Positions 41,938 to 50,041 of a stretch of DNA of 64,000 nt are shown piece after piece. The stretch covers positions 28,347-92,346 of the forward strand of contig DDEU01000056.1 of assembly GCA_002336815.1 (NCBI GenBank), in the 5' to 3' direction. The DNA is from Chitinophagaceae bacterium UBA1946. Its GTDB lineage: Bacteria > Bacteroidota > Bacteroidia > Chitinophagales > Chitinophagaceae. The translations under genes were made by a program, and so were the position numbers. The notes beneath the pieces are model-generated. The model did no database searches. It worked only from the letters and a program-made list of their open reading frames with translations, and was not told where the DNA came from. Every line of letters begins with the position of its first letter. Position 1 is the stretch's first letter.

Positions 41938-43851
41938 TTAAGCTTCTTTTGTCTGTTCGTTCTTCTTTGCCACTTCTTCCAGCAGTTTTAATCCCAGCAA
42001 GCCGCTGATGGGGCCATTGGCACCTTCTGCACCACCGCTGATCAGTATGTCTGGCATGATCTTGATGTGCTGTGCACCGATGGCTTCCATCACTTTCAAT
42101 TGGGTGAAATTATTTCCGCCCATGGCTTCTACAGACAGTTTGTATGCTTCTGCATTGGACTTACCGATGGCCAGGATCTTCTCTGCTTCCGCATTACCGG
42201 TTAAGGAGATCTTTTCAGCATCCGCCTTTGCCAGCAATTCTATCTGCTCTGCATTTGCTTTTGCCAAAACCCGGATTCTTTCTGCATCGCCACTTGCCAG
42301 CAATTTCAACCTGTCTGCCTCCGCGGTTGATTGTAAACGCACGCTGTTGGCTTCACCGGTGGCTTTTTTTACAGAAGCATCTGCTATGCGTTCTGCGATC
42401 ACCACACCCTGGTCGGCTTTTACGATCTCTTTTTGCATTTCAGCAATAGCAGTTTCCTTTTCGAGGCTTTGCCTTGTTTCCTGCGCCTTCATTTCTGTAT
42501 CATAGGTGATCTTTTGTTCTTCCGCCAGTTTACGGTCGGTGAGCGTTTTCATCAGGCTTTCAGGCGGCACAATGTCTCCGATCAATGTATCTACACCATG
42601 CACATTGTACTGGTCCAGCACATGGCCAATATGTTCCCTTGCGGAACTTTGTCGCTCTTTACGGGTACCAAGAAAGGCGATCACATCACTGTCCTGGGCG
42701 CTGTTGCGGAAGTAGTTGCCAATGGTAGGTTCCAGCACCTGGCTCACCAGGTTGTTCATGTTACCAAAGCGGGCGATCACTTTCGGCGCTTCGGTTGTTG
42801 GGATGTGAATGATCTGCGACACATCCAGGTTAAAAGGGAAACCATCTTTACTACGGACCGTAATGGTAGATAAATTTTTATCCAGCTGGTGGCTCTCACT
42901 TCTTGCACTTGCCCAGTTAAGCACCAGGTTGGTCGTAGGCACCAGTTCTACTTTCATGATATAGGGATTGATGGGATATTTACCCGGGCCTAACGGTTCT
43001 GCCCACACGCCTTTTTGTCCTTTGGAAACAATATTGCCATGCTTGAATTCTGCGCCGCTTAAATCCACGCCTTCACCACCCACGTAGCTGATCACCACAC
43101 CAACATGGCCAATGGCGATCTCCGTCATTTTCACCATTTCCACTTTTGCAAACCAGGGATTGAGAAAGTACGTACCGGCAAGGATCACCTGCTCCTGCAG
43201 CCCTTTATATCCTCCGCTCGTCATAAAAGAGTCTACATCCTGGAACTTGTTATGCCCTTCCACGATCTTTCCTGCTATCTGCCCTTCATCCAGCGGCTTA
43301 CCTTCCTGGGTAGTTACAATGCCCACGGCGTTATCCGGGATGGAAGTCATTTCTGTAAATTCAACACTGAACAAAAATGTGTTGATACGATACGAGCCGG
43401 GTGTGATGATAGACGTTTGGCGTCCCTTACGGCCGCCATTCCGTAAAAAGGCTTCTGCATCCTGGAAACTATCGCAATCTACTTTGCGGCCCAGTACAGA
43501 GCCGGTTTCCAGTTCGGCGCCATCTTTTGCCAGCACCAGCCCGAGCTGCCCGGTAGGAATAATGGTGAATGCCTGGAAAGTAATGTCATACTGCCAGATC
43601 CATTTACCAAAATAAACACCCGGCGGTAATGTTTGTGCCTGGAAGCCGGCTTCTCCCTGCGTAGCAATGATCCGGCCTTCGGGCAGTTCCTGTTTACCAA
43701 ACAACACAAACTTTTTGGTTACGAGTCCGATCCTGTCTTCAGGCACGATCACAACGCCAAAGAATACACGAAGAATAAATCTGTAGAAAATAAGAATGAA
43801 GAGGGGAATACCAATGATCAATCCCCATTTGATCAACAATGCTGATTCCAT
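41938..43851 (-). CDS. SPFH / band 7 (flotillin-like) membrane protein
   Basis: 637 residues. An N-terminal membrane segment (about 7-35) leads to tandem beta-rich repeats (PEDRIGLVTKKFVLFG; PDNAVGIVTTQEGKPLDEG; GHVGVVISYVGGEGVDL) and an SPFH domain to about 400 (INPYIMKVELVPTTNLVLNW; TVRSKDGFPFNLDVSQII). Residues about 440-590 are a long Ala/Glu/Lys-rich coiled coil (EADRLKLLASGDAERIRVLA), the flotillin-like stalk. The C-terminus reads GGAEGANGPISGLLGLKLLEEV. Such proteins form large membrane cages that organise membrane domains. It stands alone, with the inverted-repeat element beyond its stop. Confidence 0.9.
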   Translation of the reverse strand: MESALLIKWGLIIGIPLFILIFYRFILRVFFGVVIVPEDRIGLVTKKFVLFGKQELPEGRIIATQGEAGFQAQTLPPGVYFGKWIWQYDITFQAFTIIPTGQLGLVLAKDGAELETGSVLGRKVDCDSFQDAEAFLRNGGRKGRQTSIITPGSYRINTFLFSVEFTEMTSIPDNAVGIVTTQEGKPLDEGQIAGKIVEGHNKFQDVDSFMTSGGYKGLQEQVILAGTYFLNPWFAKVEMVKMTEIAIGHVGVVISYVGGEGVDLSGAEFKHGNIVSKGQKGVWAEPLGPGKYPINPYIMKVELVPTTNLVLNWASARSESHQLDKNLSTITVRSKDGFPFNLDVSQIIHIPTTEAPKVIARFGNMNNLVSQVLEPTIGNYFRNSAQDSDVIAFLGTRKERQSSAREHIGHVLDQYNVHGVDTLIGDIVPPESLMKTLTDRKLAEEQKITYDTEMKAQETRQSLEKETAIAEMQKEIVKADQGVVIAERIADASVKKATGEANSVRLQSTAEADRLKLLASGDAERIRVLAKANAEQIELLAKADAEKISLTGNAEAEKILAIGKSNAEAYKLSVEAMGGNNFTQLKVMEAIGAQHIKIMPDILISGGAEGANGPISGLLGLKLLEEVAKKNEQTKEA

Positions 43852-44243
43852 GTTAGTTAGGTTTAAAAATGAAAAGTAAAAATTAACAGGGTATGCGCCG
43901 TTAAAAGATGTGCACCAAAAATGAACAAATTAAACCAGCGCTGATGTTATAAAATACATGCAGTTCCCAAACAGCAAAATAGCTTTCGCAGCAGGAACGG
44001 AACACGGTAGTACAGTATTAACGCTTTACCGGCTTAGCACCTGTTTTATGAATAAAAGAAATGTTACAGTAAAGGAGGTGAAGTATTGAAGTTGCAGAGG
44101 ATAAAATCGCAAAGAAAGAAAATCTCTTTATTGCCCGGTTCCATTGTTATTAGTGTTATTGAGGATGTAAAGATTGTACAACGGCTAATAACGGCAAAAG
44201 CGTTTAGGGATGGACGGTAACTGTGACCAGTAACCCGGGAGGA
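43852..44243. other. Gene-free stretch between the SGNH hydrolase and SPFH genes
   Basis: 392 bases. It must hold the promoter of the SPFH gene (minus strand). I see no coding frame longer than noise, no clear terminator for the SPFH side and no repeat. Confidence 0.5.
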
Positions 44244-44987
44244 TCATGGAAAAAGGATCCGTATCATGGCTGCCAGTTTACTAGCCCATACTCCATATTC
44301 GGTTCCGGAAGGATGTAAGCCATCGCTGGCGATCAAAGAAGGATCAGTAGCAGCCCTCCTTGTATCACCGGTGATATCAATATAGTTTACCTGGTATTGC
44401 AGCGCAATGGTTTTGTTGATCGTGTTGAAGGAATCGATCTGCTTTGCGATTAATTCCGTATTGCTTCCTGAGGCAAACGGAGTAACACCATAATCAGGAA
44501 TAGACAATACAAAAACATGCTGCCGGTTGTTGCCTGCATACTGAACAGCATGCTCCAGCAAAGTGGTAAACTGCTGGCGATATTCTTCCTGGGTGCGGCC
44601 CTGGTATTGATTGTTCACACCAATCAGCAAGGTCACAATATCGTATGCAGATCTCAATGGCGGTGTATTATCCAGCCTGGATAAAAGATTGCCCGTCGTC
44701 CAGCCCGTTTGGGCAATGATCTCAGGCTGTTTAAAATTCACCTGCACGTTCCTGAGCCTTGCAACCGTCTGCACAGGAAAACGTTGATTTTCCTGCACCG
44801 ACTGCCCGATGGTGTACGAATCACCCAATGCGAGGTAAGTTCTTTGAAAAGAAGTATCATTGGTGGAACTGGTGTCAACAACTGTAACAGGCGGATAAAC
44901 CGGCGGAAACGAATAATGCGGTTGGGGCTTTTCGCAGGCAGTAGACGCCAACAGCAGCAGCAACGGCAACAGGTATATTTTGAACAT
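44244..44987 (-). CDS. SGNH/GDSL-family hydrolase, lipoprotein
   Basis: 247 residues. Lipobox LLASTAC (Cys18) marks an envelope lipoprotein, with a Pro-rich linker to about 45. Block I is YLALGDSYTIG (nucleophile Ser57), block III is LIGVNNQYQG with the oxyanion Asn, and block V is DGLHPSGTEYG (Asp222, His225). These enzymes are esterases or lipases with wide substrate range, acting on acylated sugars or lipids; the substrate cannot be specified. It is downstream of a terminator-like hairpin, so probably transcribed alone. Confidence 0.92.
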   Translation of the reverse strand: MFKIYLLPLLLLLASTACEKPQPHYSFPPVYPPVTVVDTSSTNDTSFQRTYLALGDSYTIGQSVQENQRFPVQTVARLRNVQVNFKQPEIIAQTGWTTGNLLSRLDNTPPLRSAYDIVTLLIGVNNQYQGRTQEEYRQQFTTLLEHAVQYAGNNRQHVFVLSIPDYGVTPFASGSNTELIAKQIDSFNTINKTIALQYQVNYIDITGDTRRAATDPSLIASDGLHPSGTEYGVWASKLAAMIRILFP

Positions 44988-45031
44988 AACAATATCAACG
45001 TATTTACTGCATAAAAGGTTTGGCCAACAAT

Positions 45032-45057
45032 AAAAGAGGCCGGATAAAATCCCGGCC
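45032..45057 (-). terminator. Terminator closing the YqcC-fibre-hydrolase run
   Basis: GGCCGG (45038-45043) and CCGGCC (45052-45057) with an inner AT step pair, followed on the minus strand by TCTTTT. It lies about 100 bases after the stop of the 125-residue membrane protein. Confidence 0.6.
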
Positions 45058-45156
45058 CCGTTTATAAAAAAGATCCTTTGAAGAGGTTACATGTATTTAA
45101 ATTGAATTTATGATGACCGGCAAATGGCTTTTATCCAATGCCGATGACAACAATTG

Positions 45157-45534
45157 TTAAAAGAGCCTGTTCATCTTAAAACTTAGCATAAAAAACAATC
45201 CCAGTATTAGGAAGAGCAGGTGAGCTCCGAAAAAAAGGTACTGCAATAACCTGGCAAAAAGTACTGTTCTACCGGAAAAGAACAGATAAATGGCACAAAA
45301 AACCAACGTCAATTCCAAACCTATAACAAGCATTTCTCTCCCTTCAACAATATGCTGAGTTATTGTAAGCTGTTTCTGTATCCAGTAAATAAGTATCGCT
45401 GAAGCACTGAATAAATTCAACAATGTAACCCAAAACAGCAGCCTGCCTGTAACATAACCGGCAATGCCAACAGCAAGATGAATTAAAATAAGCAACAGTA
45501 CAATGGCAACAATAAACTGGTCAGTTTTATTCAT
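45157..45534 (-). CDS. Small integral membrane protein of unknown function
   Basis: 125 residues with four membrane helices, about 7-28 (FIVAIVLLLILIHLAVGIAGYV), 32-50, 70-88 and 98-118. Basic residues sit at the ends (MNKTDQ, KMNRLF). I do not recognise the family. It begins 36 bases after the stop of the serine hydrolase gene and is probably co-transcribed with it. Confidence 0.7.
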   Translation of the reverse strand: MNKTDQFIVAIVLLLILIHLAVGIAGYVTGRLLFWVTLLNLFSASAILIYWIQKQLTITQHIVEGREMLVIGLELTLVFCAIYLFFSGRTVLFARLLQYLFFGAHLLFLILGLFFMLSFKMNRLF

Positions 45535-45570
45535 TTTTTTGCTTTTTTCAAACTAATTACTGTCCCATTA

Positions 45571-46794
45571 TTACGGATGCCAATCCTGGTGTGCTGCAAT
45601 AGCAATGTCCTGTAAATTGATAGCGGAGTTGGCCATAATGGTTATTTGAATATCATCGCCAAAGCCAATAATGAGAGACCGGTAGGCTGCCGACAAAGTT
45701 GGGCTATTGTAATTGTACACACCGTTCTTCCAGTACCAACTGATACCATCGGTGGTGAAACCATGGAAATCGTAGCCAAGGTCGTTACTCTTCATTAAAG
45801 CGCTCACGCTGAAAGACAGCAATGTGTTAGTGTATTGCAATGTTGTAAAAAAATCATTTACCTGTGCGGTGTTTAAAACCCAGCCCTGCGAACCGGATTC
45901 CAGGGTTCTGTCAAAGCCGGTAAAATAACCCGGCAGCGTAGAACCCAGTGTGTAACAGATACCAGGGTTTAGATCGGTATTTACACAATCGATGGTTTGA
46001 GTTGCCGTGGTACCCAGCTTATTAAAAATTGTTTGCCTGCAACAATCCTTGTACGCATTTGCCAACTGGCTGGCCTGTATACTTTCTAAGCTCGCCATAA
46101 TGGAGGGATATGTATTGGCTGGGATCTGGACGATATTATAATTGCCCATTTTAGGTATGATCAATCGCATCAGGTCATAGTTACGGTTATTGTACTTGTA
46201 AGTTTTGAGCGACAGGTACACACCTGCTGCTGCTAATTTTTTTAATGTTTGATAGTCGCTGCCATTACCGATTGTGCCAACATCGTAGCGTATTCCGCTT
46301 GTATGGTTAAGCAGTTGGCGGAATGTGATCGTTTTAAAATTGGGGCCAAACACCCAATGAGAAGGAAGGTATTTCCAAACGGGCGCATCCAGGGTGGCTA
46401 TACCAGCTGTTAGCCCTTCCATTTTTTTAAAAAGGGCTACGGCCGTAATGGTTTTACTTACGCTTGCGATACTGTATTTCTCATACATCGTCATAGCCCT
46501 TGCAGGTGTGTTTTGCATGGTGCGGCATTGCCCTCCGGCACGGGTGGTTTTATATTGCCCCAGGTAAGACACGATGAAATTGTATCCTGTACATTTTCCC
46601 CTGAGCCGAAAGGCAAGTGTATCTGCCAGCTTTTGAAAATCGGCGCCGGTTAAGAGTCTTCCCTGCATATTCCCGGCTGATAATTCAACACTATTTTTAT
46701 CAACCATTCTTTCAGTTACATTTTTTTTACACGCTGTAAAAAAGCTCAATGCAGAAATAAACAGTATCACCGTAATTATTTTCTTCTGTTGCAT
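45571..46794 (-). CDS. Serine hydrolase of the beta-lactamase / class C family, lipoprotein
   Basis: 407 residues. Lipobox region LSFFTAC (Cys22). The SxxK motif SVSK has nucleophile Ser111 and Lys114 (YSIASVSKTITAVALF). The Tyr-Asn-type second motif region is NNRNYDLMRLIIPKMG, and HTSGIRYD is the usual family signature after the active site. The third box is unclear. Members include D-amino peptidases, esterases and DD-peptidases; antibiotic resistance should not be assumed. It lies 38 bases after the stop of the large fibre gene, in the same run. Confidence 0.88.
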   Translation of the reverse strand: MQQKKIITVILFISALSFFTACKKNVTERMVDKNSVELSAGNMQGRLLTGADFQKLADTLAFRLRGKCTGYNFIVSYLGQYKTTRAGGQCRTMQNTPARAMTMYEKYSIASVSKTITAVALFKKMEGLTAGIATLDAPVWKYLPSHWVFGPNFKTITFRQLLNHTSGIRYDVGTIGNGSDYQTLKKLAAAGVYLSLKTYKYNNRNYDLMRLIIPKMGNYNIVQIPANTYPSIMASLESIQASQLANAYKDCCRQTIFNKLGTTATQTIDCVNTDLNPGICYTLGSTLPGYFTGFDRTLESGSQGWVLNTAQVNDFFTTLQYTNTLLSFSVSALMKSNDLGYDFHGFTTDGISWYWKNGVYNYNSPTLSAAYRSLIIGFGDDIQITIMANSAINLQDIAIAAHQDWHP

Positions 46795-46832
46795 GTTGTT
46801 GTTGGTTTTGTTTTTTTTTGATTTTGTTGATG

Positions 46833-49373
46833 TTATTTTTTTGTAAGCGCATTTATTTGTTGCTGCATTTTTTCAATGATGGCCTGTTGTTCCTGTATGG
46901 CTTTTACCAGCGGCACTACAAACTCAGCATAAGCCAGTGAATAATGGTCCTTCTCATTTTGCGGCTTGTGTACACCGTCGAAATTGTAGCCAATGCTTTT
47001 TGCAATTGCTTCCACCTGCTGTGCACTAAAGCCGCTGCAGACAATGTTCTCTTTTTCTGCAATGGAAGCCTGCTCTTTGCTAAACAGGCTGTCGGCTGCC
47101 TTGCCATAAATAAACTGGTTGAGTTTTTTTACATCCAGGTTGTAGGTGATGGGCTCCAGTTTTAAAATGAAATCAAGGCCATGTGTTTCAGGCTGGATAT
47201 TTTTCTTAAACCGGATATCGCTGAGGTTATGCCAAATAGAATAACCGCCGACATAATTCACCAGTGTATTCCCGATCGTTACCTGGTTAGAAGCGGTATA
47301 AACGGCCGTTCTTCCGATGGCAGCTGAGTTAGATAAAAAGCTGCTGCCACTTACCGGTCCTGCATCAGTTCCTACAACAGTATTATTATCGCCTGTAAGA
47401 TTGTATTGAAGTGCCTGGTAACCGATGCCCACATTCGCCTGCCCGGTTGTTGCATTTAATAAAGCATTGTATCCTACCGCTGTACTCCAGCTTCCGGTAG
47501 CGTTATAAATTGCCTGGTAGCCAACTGCGGTGTTGTAACTTCCGGTTTCATTTACCAGCAAGGCGGTGTTTCCTATGGCTGTGTTTCGGCTCCCCTGCCT
47601 GTTGTTCTCCAATGCACCAACACCCAGCGCACTATTTTCTCCACCGGTAGAATTAAGTGACAAAGCAAAAGCGCCAACAGATGTATTGCCGGTACCTGAA
47701 GTATTTGCCCACAAAGCATTGTAGCCCACAGCGCTGTTGTTAAATCCATCTATATTGTAACTCAATGAGCCACTTCCCAACCCTGTATTTTGCCTGCCTG
47801 AAGTATTTGCAAAAAGACTGTATGCACCTATGGCAGTATTATCGCTTTCATCGTTATTGGTTAAGGCCTTTGTACCTACGGCAGTATTTTGATAATGATT
47901 ACCGCCTTTCAGAGATTCAAAACCGAGTGCAGTATTTGCAAAGCCGGTAGTATTTTCCATTAATGTTTTTGACCCAATGGCAGTGTTCATATAAACCCCA
48001 TCGGCACGTGTTCCCTGGTTGATCAATGCGGAGTCTCCCACAGCAACAAGGTTATGCCCCACAGTATTGCCTCTAAGTGCGTACACTCCGATAGCAGTAT
48101 TACTGTAACCGGTGGTATTATTTTCAAGCGCCCGGAAACCTGTTGCAGTGTTGTCATTTCCTGCTGTATTAAAAAAAAGCGCCAGGCTGCCAACGGCAAC
48201 ATTATCGCTGCCGGCTTTATCATTTTCAAGCGCACTACTGCCTATGGCAACATTATTGTTTCCGGTAAGGTTATCATACAGGGATAGATACCCATTGGCG
48301 GTATTATTGTTGCCGGTAGTATTGTTATATAGTGTTCTTAAACCGGTTGCAGTATTATAATTACCGGTTGTATTGCTATATAAGGATTCTGCCCCGGTTG
48401 CTGTGTTGCTTTTGCCTGTTGTGTTTGAATAAAGCGATACATACCCGTAAGCGGTATTTTGGATACCCGTATTATTTAAAAACATGGATTGATAGCCTGA
48501 TGCTGTATTCCAATATCCTGATGTATTGGAAAAAAGCGCTTTTGAACCAAGCGCTGTATTAAAGCCTCCGTCAAACAGGGATGACGACCCGGTACCATTG
48601 TTAAATAAAGCTGAATCGCCCACTGCGACAAGGTTTGAACGATTGGTATTTTTAAACAATGATCCACTGCCAATGGCGGTATTGCTTGATCCGCTGACAT
48701 TATTCAGCAGGGCAAAATGCCCATTGGCGGTATTACCGCTTCCCGAATTATTATAGATCATCGATTGAAAACCCGTGGATGTATTGTAAAACCCATTTGT
48801 ATTGGCCTCCAGTGACTGGTTACCCAATGCCGTGTTATTGTTGCCGCTCACATTGAACAATAGCGAACGGTAACCAAATGCTGCATTGCTGAAGCCGGTG
48901 GTGTTTGCATTGAGCGCTTTATAGCCAAGTGCTGTATTGACCGTTCCCGTGGTATTAGCTCCCAGGGCTGTAAATCCAACAGCAGTATTAGAAACAATTG
49001 AACCAGCCCCCAGTCCAACTCTTACCGTATTGGCATACAGATCTGAATTGAATGTTTTTGCGCCATTGATCGTTTGAGCCGTAGTTAGATCAACAAAGTT
49101 GCCGGATAGGTTTACGGCTGACCATGCGATTCCATCAAAAATATACAGGCCCTGCACGGCATCAGTTTGATAGATCATCAATCCTTTTTTAGGTGATGGG
49201 ATCGCTGCTTTTTGTGCAGCCGTCATCTGCGGTGGCAAAAAACCCTTGTTAGTAGTTTTTAACTCCAGGATGGCAGATGCATCCGGGTTGGTAGTACCAA
49301 TGCCTACATTTTGTGCCAACAGGTTTGTACTGGCGTTTACAAACAGTACAATAGTAATCATCATTTTTTTCAT
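46833..49373 (-). CDS. YadA-like trimeric fibre with C-terminal peptidase S74 chaperone domain
   Basis: 846 residues. The signal peptide ends TNLLAQ. A short head (VGIGTTNPDASAILELKT) is followed by about thirty 17-residue repeats of the form NTAxGxxALxxNTTGxx over roughly 120-690, the YadA-head/Hep_Hag type of trimeric beta roll. The C-terminus has the endosialidase-type intramolecular chaperone (SDIRFKKNIQPETHGLDFIL, FSAQQVEAIAKSIGYN), expected to self-cleave after trimerisation, then a short coiled coil (QQAIIEKMQQQINALTKK). Probably a surface or secreted adhesin fibre. It starts 20 bases after the YqcC-like gene. Confidence 0.92.
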   Translation of the reverse strand: MKKMMITIVLFVNASTNLLAQNVGIGTTNPDASAILELKTTNKGFLPPQMTAAQKAAIPSPKKGLMIYQTDAVQGLYIFDGIAWSAVNLSGNFVDLTTAQTINGAKTFNSDLYANTVRVGLGAGSIVSNTAVGFTALGANTTGTVNTALGYKALNANTTGFSNAAFGYRSLLFNVSGNNNTALGNQSLEANTNGFYNTSTGFQSMIYNNSGSGNTANGHFALLNNVSGSSNTAIGSGSLFKNTNRSNLVAVGDSALFNNGTGSSSLFDGGFNTALGSKALFSNTSGYWNTASGYQSMFLNNTGIQNTAYGYVSLYSNTTGKSNTATGAESLYSNTTGNYNTATGLRTLYNNTTGNNNTANGYLSLYDNLTGNNNVAIGSSALENDKAGSDNVAVGSLALFFNTAGNDNTATGFRALENNTTGYSNTAIGVYALRGNTVGHNLVAVGDSALINQGTRADGVYMNTAIGSKTLMENTTGFANTALGFESLKGGNHYQNTAVGTKALTNNDESDNTAIGAYSLFANTSGRQNTGLGSGSLSYNIDGFNNSAVGYNALWANTSGTGNTSVGAFALSLNSTGGENSALGVGALENNRQGSRNTAIGNTALLVNETGSYNTAVGYQAIYNATGSWSTAVGYNALLNATTGQANVGIGYQALQYNLTGDNNTVVGTDAGPVSGSSFLSNSAAIGRTAVYTASNQVTIGNTLVNYVGGYSIWHNLSDIRFKKNIQPETHGLDFILKLEPITYNLDVKKLNQFIYGKAADSLFSKEQASIAEKENIVCSGFSAQQVEAIAKSIGYNFDGVHKPQNEKDHYSLAYAEFVVPLVKAIQEQQAIIEKMQQQINALTKK

Positions 49374-49393
49374 GCGTCCCTGGTATTTTTATT

Positions 49394-49702
49394 TTATAGT
49401 AAAGCATCTATCTCGATCAATAGCTGCAGCAGCTTCCCTTTTCTTACATCCTCTCCAAAATATTTGATTGCATGCGGCACGATCAGTTGTTTTTCGCCGG
49501 CAGGTACCATTTTGCTTTCGTGCAGGTGATTGGGAATAAAAACAAACTGCAGCCATTGTGCAAAATCAGGTTGGGCCTGGTCATTTCCCTCCCGGTACCA
49601 ATGTACCCAGGCAGGCATAGCATTTTGCCATAAGCCGGTTGCCTTCAACTCTGTTTCCAGTTCTTTTGTTTTAGCAGCAATTGCATCCTGCATCTCAACC
49701 AT
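49394..49702 (-). CDS. YqcC-like (DUF446) small protein
   Basis: 102 residues. The pattern LWQNAMPAWVHWYREGN, then PDFAQWLQFVFIPNHL and a final KLLQLLIEIDALL, matches the YqcC family, a four-helix protein that in Enterobacteria sits next to the tRNA pseudouridine synthase truC. No such gene is adjacent here; instead it opens the fibre-hydrolase run. Function is unproven. The start is MVEMQDAIAAK at 49702; MQDAIA (49693) is also possible. Confidence 0.8.
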   Translation of the reverse strand: MVEMQDAIAAKTKELETELKATGLWQNAMPAWVHWYREGNDQAQPDFAQWLQFVFIPNHLHESKMVPAGEKQLIVPHAIKYFGEDVRKGKLLQLLIEIDALL

Positions 49703-49906
49703 TGTTTTTAATTTTTTATAAATGTAGGATGCTGTTCCCGTGGAGGTATGGAGTGGTTAGGCAATGCAGGATACGGGTTAGCGTAAGTACTGCCGGGTTA
49801 TTCAATGGCAAATAATGAAAAATGAATTAGGCAACGGGAAGTCTTATTGAGGGAGTGAGAATTCACAGCAGATTTAATTGGCTACTTTTAACACTCAAAC
49901 ATTTTT

Positions 49907-50041
49907 ATCAACTGTAAAAAGTATACCTGCCTGCTGTTCTTTCTCTTTACAGGGTTAGGGTATTGCTATGCCCAAAACAGTGAGTACATATTCCGGCATA
50001 TTACAACCCGTGATGGCCTCATAAACAATAACGTTATCAGC
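49907..50041 (+). other. In-frame N-terminal extension encoding a signal peptide but lacking a normal start codon
   Basis: Reading in the frame of the following kinase, ATC AAC TGT AAA AAG leads to KKYTCLLFFLFTGLGYCYAQ and then SEYIFRHITTRDGLINNNVI, a good signal peptide and the true first propeller strand. A stop lies at 49889 and there is no ATG, GTG or TTG between. If the ATC at 49907 were ATG, the gene would be normal. The rest of the gap, 49703-49906, shows nothing recognisable. Confidence 0.65.

Noticed and set aside
45571..46794. Antibiotic-resistance beta-lactamase
   Set aside because: The SVSK and HTSG motifs are shared by many esterases and peptidases, the third active-site box is not clear, and the protein is a lipoprotein; resistance cannot be supported.
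46950..49020. Regular 51-base repeats that could suggest a CRISPR-like or satellite array
   Set aside because: The periodicity is the 17-residue protein repeat in an unbroken 846-codon frame; there are no unique spacers with constant repeats.
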